From Kangiella taiwanensis (GTDB lineage Bacteria; Pseudomonadota; Gammaproteobacteria; Enterobacterales; Kangiellaceae), in NCBI RefSeq assembly GCF_020005165.1, contig NZ_JAHCLT010000003.1, forward strand, positions 248,001 to 312,000: DNA of 64,000 nucleotides, given 5' to 3'. The stretch's first letter is position 1. Each line of letters starts with the position of its first letter. A program made the position numbers and the translations under genes. The notes under the pieces are model-generated. The model made no database searches. It saw nothing but the letters and a program-made list of their open reading frames with translations, and was not told where the DNA came from. Below, piece after piece: positions 1 to 8,353 of this stretch.

Positions 1-659
1 TGGCGTTAAAAGTGGCGCAATCACTACGTGACTCTGGCTTCGATGTCGTCATGGCGCACAATAACTACACCAACATTTCTCGAGCTCGCATGGAAGGCGT
101 CAAAACCTACTTTGGTAACCCTGTCTCAGATCATGCTGACCGTAACTTGGATTTGATTGGTTTTGGTCATTTATTCGCCATGAGCATGGACCGAGAGCTG
201 AATACGCTGTGTGAAATCAATTATCGCCACGTCTTTGGCAAAAAGAACATTTACCGTCTGCGTTATAACGATGACAGCAGCAGAAAAAATGAGCGCCAAG
301 AGCGTACCGATTACTGGCAGTCAGCTTGGCTATTTGGCGAAGGCATTAATTACGGCAAGCTAGCCAGCATGATTGCGAATAATGCTAAAATCAAAATCAC
401 CAACATCACTGATAACTACAGCTACGAACAATACCGTAATGACAATAAGAACTACATTGCGCTGTATATGATCGATAAGAACGGCTCACTTAAAGTATTC
501 TCATCGGATACAGGTGAAAACATCCCAAGCGGTACAAAAATCATCGCCTTGGTGCATGATCCAGAAAATAAGAAAAACATTCCTAACGACAACCCTGCAA
601 ACAAGGGTCAAAAGAAACTCAAAACGTTAGCGGATAAAGAAAAGAAAATTGATGATTAA
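1..659 (+). CDS. C-terminal part of CPA1-type Na+/H+ antiporter with TrkA-N domain (5' truncated by window)
   Basis: The reading frame is open from the first base, so this is the 3' end of a longer gene. An internal GTG at position 12 is only an apparent start, because the codons before it (Ala-Leu-Lys) continue the protein. The visible part begins inside a Rossmann-like TrkA-N/RCK fold (a beta strand ending in VVMAHNN, then SRARMEGVKTYFGNP), as found behind the membrane domain of NhaP/KefC-type cation:proton antiporters, where it binds nucleotide and gates transport. The tail is charged and lysine rich (ends KEKKIDD) and lies in the cytoplasm. The membrane domain lies outside the window, so the transported ion cannot be judged. 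A strong terminator follows directly. Confidence 0.75.
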   Translation, partial: ALKVAQSLRDSGFDVVMAHNNYTNISRARMEGVKTYFGNPVSDHADRNLDLIGFGHLFAMSMDRELNTLCEINYRHVFGKKNIYRLRYNDDSSRKNERQERTDYWQSAWLFGEGINYGKLASMIANNAKIKITNITDNYSYEQYRNDNKNYIALYMIDKNGSLKVFSSDTGENIPSGTKIIALVHDPENKKNIPNDNPANKGQKKLKTLADKEKKIDD

Positions 660-662
660 ACT

Positions 663-690
663 CTGGGGCTTCGGCCCCAGAATTATTTTT
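663..690 (+). terminator. Rho-independent terminator with UUCG tetraloop
   Basis: CTGGGGC, loop TTCG, GCCCCAG, then a T-rich tract. A 7-bp GC-rich stem closed by the very stable UUCG loop ends the antiporter transcript, three bases after its stop codon. Confidence 0.85.
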
Positions 691-696
691 AAAGTA

Positions 697-2043
697 TCAA
701 TAACCGTCGGAAAATAGCACGGTTTGTACGCCTAAGACGGTCCAGTCGCCTCGACCACCACCTGCTAGTGGCATATGACCATAACGACGATCTCCTTGAC
801 TGTCTTTTTCTGTATTCAAAATGGTGACTATTTGTTGTACTAGCTGGCTGGCGGCTATCTGACACTCCCAAGAACGGTATCCTTCAGGCCAGTCCAATGT
901 GTACTGTCTTGGTCGAGTACCGCCGTAACCTGGCACTGTCCCAATGTTTTTAAAACGCTGACCAAGCTCAGTAACACCAGCTTCTGCGAGCAAAAAGTCT
1001 AAGCGAGAAATAATCGCTCCTGCCACACGACTGCACCACCATACCATCGGCAATCGTCCTTCCTCATTATCCAAATAAGACGTGGCAGCCGAAGCCAAAA
1101 ATGACCAGCCACTGTTCATTTTAGCCTTTGAGTCAAAGTCTTCGTTCAAAGCAGCTTGCATGACTTTGTACACATTATCTAAAGTAACGCCACTCTGAGG
1201 CGTACCACTGACGTCAAACAATTCCACGGCCGTTTTGACCGCCATGTCACGCCACTCCTGATCCCAAGGAACTTTTGAATTGCCTAATGAGGCTTTCTGC
1301 CCTTCAGCATCCACAATTTTCGCCAGCTCTGTCGCGCGATAATAAAGAGGGTCAATGGCTGCATGATACAAAGCATAGCCAATGCGAGGTTTAGGCCAGA
1401 AAAAGCTGATCAGCCTATCCTGCCAACCAGCAACGGCGTCGCCTACCGGCTGTTTTAAATATATAGGTTGGTGTGGCGCGTCATCAATCCATTGCACCAG
1501 CGCTTTGATGAACTCTTCATCACTCGCTTCCGCGTTTGGTACATACGGCGGATAAGTATCTTCGCCAATAAGTTCAATGCCTTGATCATCAAGCACCACG
1601 GGATCACTCGATGGCGCTTCAATGTCTGCTTGCACGCGTGCTTCAGCATAGTTCATGAAGTCATCTTGAACGGCGAAAGCCAAACTGTCCCAGTAGTTAA
1701 CCGCATGCTCGGTTAAGCTAACAGCTTTGATCTCATTACCGTCTTCATCACTCAAAGACGTTAATTCGACCCACTTTGAGTATTTTTCGATAAATTCTGG
1801 GCTGGTTTGTGAAGAATTTCGGTAGGCCCACGGGACCATCATGCGCGCCAGAACTTCTAAACTAAAGCGTTTACGCTGTCGGATAAGTTCACTGAGTGAA
1901 TCGGCGCTTTCTCCCAAGGGCATTTTCCCGAACTTCCATTGCTGTGGGTGCTCAGAAAAACGTTTAAACCAAACTTTCCAGCCAGCGATAAACATGGTTG
2001 GAGTAATTGAAAAGCCGTCGGCGTGCTCAAAACTGATGTTCAT
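697..2043 (-). CDS. Hypothetical protein, 448 aa, function unknown
   Basis: I do not recognise this protein. It has no signal peptide and no membrane segment, is rich in Trp, Asp and Glu, and looks like a soluble cytoplasmic protein. Visible points: an N-terminal strand-rich start (MNISFEHADGF), an acidic central stretch (about residues 140-200) and a Gly-rich C-terminal segment (PLAGGGRGDW, near residue 430). It is a single gene, convergent with the antiporter gene and divergent from mfd, with about 200 bases between its start and mfd. The codon usage resembles its neighbours, and no other long frame on either strand explains the region, so it is very probably a real gene. Confidence 0.7.
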   Translation of the reverse strand: MNISFEHADGFSITPTMFIAGWKVWFKRFSEHPQQWKFGKMPLGESADSLSELIRQRKRFSLEVLARMMVPWAYRNSSQTSPEFIEKYSKWVELTSLSDEDGNEIKAVSLTEHAVNYWDSLAFAVQDDFMNYAEARVQADIEAPSSDPVVLDDQGIELIGEDTYPPYVPNAEASDEEFIKALVQWIDDAPHQPIYLKQPVGDAVAGWQDRLISFFWPKPRIGYALYHAAIDPLYYRATELAKIVDAEGQKASLGNSKVPWDQEWRDMAVKTAVELFDVSGTPQSGVTLDNVYKVMQAALNEDFDSKAKMNSGWSFLASAATSYLDNEEGRLPMVWWCSRVAGAIISRLDFLLAEAGVTELGQRFKNIGTVPGYGGTRPRQYTLDWPEGYRSWECQIAASQLVQQIVTILNTEKDSQGDRRYGHMPLAGGGRGDWTVLGVQTVLFSDGY

Positions 2044-2148
2044 ACAGACCTAAGTGATTGGTTTTACTTTCGATTATCATACCTTATCCATAATAGTGAT
2101 TTTCTGCAAATACTTGTGCTAATACTATTAACCAACAACCAAGACCGC

Positions 2149-2154
2149 TATAAT
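2149..2154 (+). promoter_or_regulatory. Candidate -10 box upstream of mfd
   Basis: A perfect TATAAT lies 88 bases before the mfd start codon. The -35 region is weak (TTAACC-like, short spacing), so the assignment rests mainly on the -10 box and its position between two divergent genes. Confidence 0.4.
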
Positions 2155-2241
2155 TCGCCAGCGCCACTCAGCCAAAGCATTCCTTTAAAGTGTAGAGAAC
2201 GCTCTGAGTAATACCGCTACGTCGCAACAATATAGATAGCC

Positions 2242-5200
2242 ATGTTATTGAAATTACCTGAGTTAAAGCAAAAACCGAATTTTATCAACCACTGGCAAGG
2301 CTTTGCTGGCTCTAGCCGTGCCCTTGCGATTGCAGAACAAGCCAAGCAATCGAAGAAGCCTATCGTGGTTATTTGTAACGATGCACCTCAGGTTTGGCAT
2401 CTCCAGCAAGAAATCGAGTACTTTTTAGGCAAGAACCACTCAGATGAAGCCCCTGAATTACCGGTATTCAGCTTTCCTGACTGGGAAACCTTACCTTACG
2501 ATAACTTCAGCCCTCATCAAGATATTGTTTCTCAGCGTTTATTAACGTTGTATCAACTGCCAAGGCTCAAACAAGGTATTGTACTTATCAGTGTTAGCAC
2601 CTTGTTACTTAAGCTGCCGCCACGAGAATACATTGAGCAGAATAGTCTCGTCATGCACACAGGCCAAGAGCTTGATATGCACGACGTTCGAGCGCTGTTT
2701 GAACAACATGGCTATCATGCAGTTAACCAAGTCTATTCTCACGGTGAATTCGCAGTTCGAGGCTCCATTCTCGATGTATTCCCTATGGGCAGCGATAAGC
2801 CGCTGCGTATCGACTTCTTTGATGATGAAATTGATACCATTCGCTACTTTGATCCTGAAAGCCAGCTATCCGAAGATACGCTCAACAATTTCGAGTTATT
2901 GCCGGCAAAAGAATTTCCGCTAGATAAAGATGGCATTGAGACTTTCCGCCAAAACTTCCGCCAAACTTTTGATGTCGACCTGCAAAAAGTCTGGCTATAC
3001 CAAGAAATCAGTAATGGCAATGCTCCGGCTGGTATCGAGTATTATCTTCCTTTATTTTTCAACAAGGTAGACACATTATTTAACTACTTACCTGAAGAAA
3101 GCATCTTGTGTTCACTGGGTAAGCATGACCAAGCTATCGTCGATTACTGGGCTGAAATTACCGAACGTTATGAGCAACGTCGTCATGACGTCGAGCGCCC
3201 GATACTCGAGCCCAAAGAACTCTACCTAGTCGAAGATGAACTCAACAGCTTACTCAAAGAAACGCTACGAGTACGACTAGAACCGTCTTCACCTGACCAA
3301 GCTCAGGTGACCAACCCTGTGCCGATGATGCCTATTGAGCATAAAGCTGCCGATCCAGCACATCATTTGCGGAACTTCTTAAAGCATTGGCAAGGCCAAA
3401 CCCTGATCGCCACTGAGTCTCCTGGCCGCCGTGAGGCGCTTAAAGACTTACTTGAGCGACATAATATCGCAACAAAGGTTTCTGCCAGTTGGCAGGAAGC
3501 GACGAAGCAACTCACCCCGGAAGTCATTGAAGTCGGTGTAGCACCATTAACGCAAGGCTTTGTCGTCGATAAACTGGCGGTTATCACTGAAATGGAGTTG
3601 TTCGGTGAACAAGCAATACAACGCCGCAGCGCCGAACGAGACCACAAACCTTCGGTACAAGCGGAAGATGTGATTCGTAACCTCGCCGAGCTTAAAGAAG
3701 GCGATCCTGTGGTACACGTCGAGCAAGGTATTGGGCGTTATCGTGGACTTGAGAAGTTGACCAGCGGTGACTTGGAAGCCGAGTATTTAATGATCGAATA
3801 CTCAGGGGGCGATAAACTCTATATCCCCGTTCAGTCACTGCACCTGATCAGTCGCTACTCAGGTACCAATCCTGAGTTAGCCCCATGGCACAAGCTGGGT
3901 ACAGAAAGCTGGGACAAAGCGAAGACTAAAGCAGCAGAGCGCGCTCGAGACGTTGCTGCCGAATTACTGGATGTTTACGCGCGCCGCGAGGCTAAAGAAG
4001 GCTATCCCTATACGCTTGATGAAGCCGAATACAATCGCTTTAGCAGCGAGTTTCGGTTTGATGAAACCCCAGATCAGGTGACAGCAATCAACTCTGTCAT
4101 TCGTGACATGACGGCACCACAGCCCATGGATCGGCTGGTATGCGGTGACGTCGGCTTTGGTAAAACTGAAGTTGCTCTTCGTTCGGCATTCATTGCCGCT
4201 CATGGCGGCAAACAAGTCGCCGTACTGGTTCCAACCACCCTGCTCGCTCAACAACATTTTGAGACGTTCAGCGATCGATTTGCCGACTGGCCAATAAAAG
4301 TCGCGGCTTTATCACGCTTCGCTACAGCCAAAGAGACGAAGGAAACGCTGCAAGGGCTAGAAAATGGCACAGTCGATATTGTGGTCGGGACTCATAAAAT
4401 CATCCAACAAGACGTTAAGTTTAAACGTTTGGGGCTTCTCATCATCGATGAGGAGCATCGTTTTGGTGTGCGTCAAAAAGAACAACTCAAGAAGTTCCGC
4501 GCCGAAGTCGATATCTTGACTCTGACCGCGACACCAATCCCAAGAACGCTGAATATGTCGATGTCCGGCATGCGCGACTTATCCATTATCGCAACACCGC
4601 CGGCAAAGCGACTGTCAGTCAAAACCTTCGTTCGCGAGCATAATAAGCCACTGATTCGAGAAGCCGTGTTACGGGAAATTTTGCGCGGTGGTCAGGTTTA
4701 CTTCTTACACAACAGCGTAGAGAGCATTGAACGAACCGTCACAGAGCTAAAGGAGTTATTACCTGAAGCTCGCATTAATTTTGCACACGGTCAAATGCGT
4801 GAGCGTGAACTTGAGCAGGTAATGCGCGACTTTTATCACCAGCGCTTCAATGTACTGGTGTGCACGACGATTGTTGAAACCGGTATCGACAACCCGAACG
4901 CCAACACCATGATCATTGATCGAGCCGACAAATTTGGTTTAGCCCAGCTGCACCAATTGCGTGGTCGTGTTGGCCGATCGCATCATCAGGCGTATGCTTA
5001 CCTACTCACACCAGCCGAACGAAAAATTACCAAAGATGCTGAAAAGCGTTTGGACGCCATCGCCTCACTTGAAGACTTAGGCGCGGGTTTCACCTTGGCG
5101 ACCCACGACCTAGAGATTCGTGGCGCGGGTGAGCTGCTTGGCGAAGAACAGTCAGGACAAATGCAGGCGGTAGGCTTTACCTTGTTCATGGATATGCTGG

Positions 5201-5694
5201 AACAAGCCATCAAAGACATTAAAGAAGGCAAGGAACCGAGCTTACAACAGACTCTCAACCAAAAAACTGAAGTAGAGCTTGGGGTATCCGCCATCATCCC
5301 AGACGACTATATTGGCGATGTAGCGACTCGACTGTCACTGTACAAACGAATTGCAAGCGCTAAAACTAAAGATGAACTGGACGGCTTGCAGGTCGAGTTT
5401 ATTGACCGCTTTGGTCTTTTACCAGACGAGCTTAAAAATCTCTTTGCGATTAACGAGCTTATTTTGGAAGCGCAACCTCTTGGGATCAGCAAAATTGATC
5501 TTGTGCACTCGGGTGTGCGTATTCGATTCAATCAAGATAGTCCGATTGACCCAACGAAACTGATTAAGATGATTCAGATGAACCCTGCGCTGTATCGCTT
5601 TGAGCAGAATGTCATTCTAAAAATCTTAACCGAAGAAGAAGAGCTCAAGCCTTTACTCAAGGCCGTTCGATTAGTCTTCGATAAACTACAATAG
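2242..5694 (+). CDS. mfd: Transcription-repair coupling factor Mfd
   Basis: ATP-dependent DNA translocase that removes RNA polymerase stalled at lesions and recruits UvrA to the template strand. Full length (1150 aa; the family is about 1150). N-terminal UvrB-like domains (FPDWETLPYD, about residues 75-85) are followed by the RNA-polymerase-interacting CarD-like domain (GDPVVHVEQGIGRYRG, about 490), the RecG-like helicase core with Walker A GDVGFGKTE (about 635) and DEEH box (about 735), the helicase motif LRGRVGRSHHQAYAYLL (about 910) and a C-terminal TRCF domain. A csiV-like gene follows 82 bases downstream, as in many gammaproteobacteria. Confidence 0.97.
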   Translation: MLLKLPELKQKPNFINHWQGFAGSSRALAIAEQAKQSKKPIVVICNDAPQVWHLQQEIEYFLGKNHSDEAPELPVFSFPDWETLPYDNFSPHQDIVSQRLLTLYQLPRLKQGIVLISVSTLLLKLPPREYIEQNSLVMHTGQELDMHDVRALFEQHGYHAVNQVYSHGEFAVRGSILDVFPMGSDKPLRIDFFDDEIDTIRYFDPESQLSEDTLNNFELLPAKEFPLDKDGIETFRQNFRQTFDVDLQKVWLYQEISNGNAPAGIEYYLPLFFNKVDTLFNYLPEESILCSLGKHDQAIVDYWAEITERYEQRRHDVERPILEPKELYLVEDELNSLLKETLRVRLEPSSPDQAQVTNPVPMMPIEHKAADPAHHLRNFLKHWQGQTLIATESPGRREALKDLLERHNIATKVSASWQEATKQLTPEVIEVGVAPLTQGFVVDKLAVITEMELFGEQAIQRRSAERDHKPSVQAEDVIRNLAELKEGDPVVHVEQGIGRYRGLEKLTSGDLEAEYLMIEYSGGDKLYIPVQSLHLISRYSGTNPELAPWHKLGTESWDKAKTKAAERARDVAAELLDVYARREAKEGYPYTLDEAEYNRFSSEFRFDETPDQVTAINSVIRDMTAPQPMDRLVCGDVGFGKTEVALRSAFIAAHGGKQVAVLVPTTLLAQQHFETFSDRFADWPIKVAALSRFATAKETKETLQGLENGTVDIVVGTHKIIQQDVKFKRLGLLIIDEEHRFGVRQKEQLKKFRAEVDILTLTATPIPRTLNMSMSGMRDLSIIATPPAKRLSVKTFVREHNKPLIREAVLREILRGGQVYFLHNSVESIERTVTELKELLPEARINFAHGQMRERELEQVMRDFYHQRFNVLVCTTIVETGIDNPNANTMIIDRADKFGLAQLHQLRGRVGRSHHQAYAYLLTPAERKITKDAEKRLDAIASLEDLGAGFTLATHDLEIRGAGELLGEEQSGQMQAVGFTLFMDMLEQAIKDIKEGKEPSLQQTLNQKTEVELGVSAIIPDDYIGDVATRLSLYKRIASAKTKDELDGLQVEFIDRFGLLPDELKNLFAINELILEAQPLGISKIDLVHSGVRIRFNQDSPIDPTKLIKMIQMNPALYRFEQNVILKILTEEEELKPLLKAVRLVFDKLQ

Positions 5695-5776
5695 TGTAAA
5701 TTGGGCTGGGCAAGCACGAAAATCGTGTTAAACTCATGTCACACTCTGGGGCAAACGATTAATATTATAAATAGAG

Positions 5777-6598
5777 ATGAACCATAAATTTTCTAACTAT
5801 TTCATAGGCTTGTCACTTCTACTCGCCTCTTTCAGCTTAAGCGCACAGACCATTTTTGACGTTGAGTTGGTGTTCTTCAAGCGTATTGGAGACTTACACC
5901 TTACAGGCCAACCAGAGCCGATACCGCTAGAAGCGGATGAAATTGAATACCAATTATCAGATTCGGAAGCCTTCTTACCTGAAGGCTATACTCTGCTCAA
6001 CCGCACAGAACAAAAGCTTGAAGGTGTTTATCGACGCTTGAGAGTCAGTAGCGATATGCGACCTCTTCTGCACATCGGTTGGAGACAAGAGCTTCAAGAT
6101 AAAGCGGATACGCCTTGGTTAAGCTTTATGATTAAGGACGAACCCGAACAGCAAGGTTTAGAGGGATTCGAAGGTATTATCCGCCTGAGTCGTAATCAAG
6201 GATTGGTTTTAGAAAGCCAAGTAGTTGGTTATAAAGAACCAAAACGCTCTGAGTTTGACGGTATTAATAGTGAACTTCAGGAAAGTGGTGCCACTTTCGA
6301 AGACGTTGACCAACAGGCAGAAGCAGAACAAAGTAATGAGTTAGACCTCCCTTTTTCTTCTTCTGATAAGGCTACACAAGAAAATGCCGAGGTGAACAGC
6401 TCAGAACAAGTAGCTTCAGACTTTAATGCTGAAGAAAATATGCAAATACCTGACGAGTTAAGCGGCTTTTTTGAAATGTCGGAAACAATAAAGGTCAAAC
6501 TCGACAATTTGTATTATATTGATCACCCAACCATGGGACTTCTGGTTAAGGTAACCCCTTACCAAGCAAAAATTGAAGAACAAGAAGCTTTAAATTAA
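5777..6598 (+). CDS. csiV: CsiV-like periplasmic protein
   Basis: 273 aa with a signal peptide (hydrophobic residues 8-22, probable cleavage after SLSA). The start of the mature part, TIFDVELVFFKR, matches the opening strand of the CsiV family, periplasmic peptidoglycan-binding proteins described in Vibrio. The middle (residues about 155-220) is acidic, low-complexity linker, rich in Glu, Gln and Ser, and a short ordered C-terminal strand region follows. Position directly after mfd supports the family call, since mfd-csiV is a common pair. The function in this organism is inferred from the family only; the acidic insert is longer than I would expect. Confidence 0.75.
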   Translation: MNHKFSNYFIGLSLLLASFSLSAQTIFDVELVFFKRIGDLHLTGQPEPIPLEADEIEYQLSDSEAFLPEGYTLLNRTEQKLEGVYRRLRVSSDMRPLLHIGWRQELQDKADTPWLSFMIKDEPEQQGLEGFEGIIRLSRNQGLVLESQVVGYKEPKRSEFDGINSELQESGATFEDVDQQAEAEQSNELDLPFSSSDKATQENAEVNSSEQVASDFNAEENMQIPDELSGFFEMSETIKVKLDNLYYIDHPTMGLLVKVTPYQAKIEEQEALN

Positions 6599-6628
6599 GC
6601 CCAAACATCAAACCCAAAAGGATACTTT

Positions 6629-7768
6629 ATGAGTAACGTTATTGTGTTAGGTGCTGGTATGGTCGGAAGCGTTATCGCTAGAGACATGTCCGAAAAACAT
6701 GACGTCACTATTGCTGATATTGAGCCACAAACATTAAAGCTACTGAAAAAAAGACTACCCTCCGTCAACACAGAGGAAGTCGATGCCCTCAACGGTGAAA
6801 CTCTAAAGTCTTTCCTACAACCTTTCGATATTGTCATTTGCGCAGTTCCTGGCAACTTAGGATTTAAAGTTCTAAAGAATGTCATAGAAGCAGGAAAAGA
6901 TGTCGTCGATATCTCATTTGCTGAAGAGAACTGCCTTGAACTGGATTACTTAGCTAAAAAACATAACGTCACTGCAGTAATCGATTGCGGTGTAGCTCCA
7001 GGAATGGACAATTTATTGCTAGGTTTTTTAAATACCAAAATGGACGTTACAGACTTTGAATGCTTTGTTGGCGGCTTGCCGAAGATTCGAACCAAGCCAT
7101 TTGAGTATAAAGCCCCCTTCTCACCACTGGATGTTATCGCCGAGTATGTGCGTCCAGTACATTATTTCGAAAATGGACGCGAGCTGGTCAAAGAGCCCCT
7201 AACTGACAGAGAGCTGATCGACTTTGACCGTATAGGAACACTTGAAGCCTTCAATACCGACGGTTTGCGTAGCCTGATTTACACCATGAACCACATTCCT
7301 AACATGAAGGAAAAAACGCTACGTTATCCCGGTCATGTTGAAGCCATTCGTACGCTCAAACATAGCGGTTTCTTCGATCAAGAGCCTGTCACAGTGAACG
7401 GAATGGAAATCAGTCCTTTAGAATTCACATCAAAAGTATTGATTAATGAATGGAAGCTCAAACGCAAAGAACCCGAGTTTACTATCATGCGTGTCAACAT
7501 ACGTGGCACCGAAAGTGGTAAGCGCAAAGAATACATCTACGATCTCTACGACGAGTATGACGCCATTAAAAATGAAACCTCTATGGCGAGAACCACAGGC
7601 TTCGCTGCAAACGCGGTAGCTAACCTTATTCTTAAAGAAAAGTTCGACAAAGTTGGGGTCTATGCACCAGAGCATATCGGCGGACACACAGATTGTTGCA
7701 AAACGGTGATTGACTACATGGAAGAGCGTAAAGTACGGTATCGACTTGAAGTAAATAGTTTGGAATAA
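6629..7768 (+). CDS. Saccharopine dehydrogenase family protein
   Basis: 379-aa NAD(P)-dependent oxidoreductase. The N-terminal Rossmann fold starts with VIVLGAGMVGS (residues 4-14), and the DCGVAPGMDN segment (about 125) and saccharopine-dehydrogenase C-terminal domain follow. Such enzymes oxidise saccharopine to glutamate plus 2-aminoadipate 6-semialdehyde in lysine breakdown. The aldehyde dehydrogenase at 8354 would take that semialdehyde to 2-aminoadipate, which supports a lysine-catabolic role. No lysine-ketoglutarate reductase is present in the window, so the first step must be encoded elsewhere or the substrate may differ. It follows the csiV-like gene by 30 bases, with a good ribosome site (AAGGA) before the ATG. 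Confidence 0.85.
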   Translation: MSNVIVLGAGMVGSVIARDMSEKHDVTIADIEPQTLKLLKKRLPSVNTEEVDALNGETLKSFLQPFDIVICAVPGNLGFKVLKNVIEAGKDVVDISFAEENCLELDYLAKKHNVTAVIDCGVAPGMDNLLLGFLNTKMDVTDFECFVGGLPKIRTKPFEYKAPFSPLDVIAEYVRPVHYFENGRELVKEPLTDRELIDFDRIGTLEAFNTDGLRSLIYTMNHIPNMKEKTLRYPGHVEAIRTLKHSGFFDQEPVTVNGMEISPLEFTSKVLINEWKLKRKEPEFTIMRVNIRGTESGKRKEYIYDLYDEYDAIKNETSMARTTGFAANAVANLILKEKFDKVGVYAPEHIGGHTDCCKTVIDYMEERKVRYRLEVNSLE

Positions 7769-7794
7769 ACTAACTGAAGTCATTAAGGAGTTTT

Positions 7795-8034
7795 ATGAAA
7801 CCACTGAGCGAAGAACGTATTGGCGAAATCAAAGAACACTTCAACTTTTTCGATCGTGATAATAACGGCCGAATTGATGTTGATGAGTTTGGTGAATTAC
7901 TGCAAGTATTATCCCCGGACGCAGGTGATGAGCAAATCCATAAAGGTTTTTCACTGGTCGATACTGACGGTAGCGGCTACATCGAGTTTGAAGAGTTTCT
8001 GACTTGGTGGAAAACATGCTGGTGGGAGTTTTAG
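7795..8034 (+). CDS. Small two-EF-hand calcium-binding protein
   Basis: 79 aa with two canonical EF-hand loops. Loop 1 is residues 20-31 (D20, D22, N24, G25, I27, E31) and loop 2 residues 56-67 (D56, D58, S60, G61, I63, E67). All metal ligands and the central Gly-Ile are intact, so it should bind calcium in the manner of one calmodulin lobe. There is no signal peptide, and the C terminus is tryptophan rich (WWKTCWWEF). A strong ribosome site (AAGGAG) precedes the ATG. It lies 26 bases after the saccharopine dehydrogenase gene and is probably cotranscribed with it, which suggests, but does not show, calcium control of that enzyme or of a partner. Confidence 0.85.
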   Translation: MKPLSEERIGEIKEHFNFFDRDNNGRIDVDEFGELLQVLSPDAGDEQIHKGFSLVDTDGSGYIEFEEFLTWWKTCWWEF

Positions 8035-8353
8035 ACCCTTTTCCTCATAACGCCTCTCTATCCTTTTTAGCCCATAACAGAGAGGCGCAAGCCCGTTAAG
8101 CTTCTTATTTATTAGAAACATACTGTCGTCTAATAAACAGCCAAACATAAAAATATCTAATCACAACAGCATCCCTCATAGAGTTTTTTTGAAAAACTTG
8201 TCCGACCAGAGGTGTCATTGCTCAATCTTTAAACAATCCACCCAAAATATACTGGCGAAAAGCCGCCTCTGGTGGTAAGGTTGCTGCGCAAAATTGAGAT
8301 ACGAGAATCAACATTTTCAATCGTCTTACATATTAGACAAATTAGGGGTTTGT
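8035..8353. other. 319-base leader/intergenic region with two inverted repeats
   Basis: No gene is visible. It contains a perfect 9-bp inverted repeat (CGCCTCTCT at 8051-8059, AGAGAGGCG at 8079-8087; 19-base loop, no T tract after it) and a longer-range pair CCAGAGG (8206-8212) / CCTCTGG (8266-8272). The second pair encloses 53 bases that end in GGCGAAAAGCCGCC. The region could be a structured 5' leader of the aldehyde dehydrogenase gene. I could not match it to a known riboswitch. Confidence 0.5.
8051..8087. repeat. Perfect 9-bp inverted repeat
   Basis: CGCCTCTCT / AGAGAGGCG, separated by 19 bases, starting 17 bases after the EF-hand gene stop. It can form a GC-rich stem at the end of that transcript. 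Lack of a T tract makes it a poor intrinsic terminator; an RNA-stabilising hairpin or a protein-binding site are the alternatives. Confidence 0.6.

Noticed and set aside
8206-8353. Possible lysine riboswitch upstream of the aldehyde dehydrogenase gene
   Set aside because: Apart from the short AGAGGTG start I could not find the conserved core segments or the five-stem layout, so it is reported only as a structured leader.
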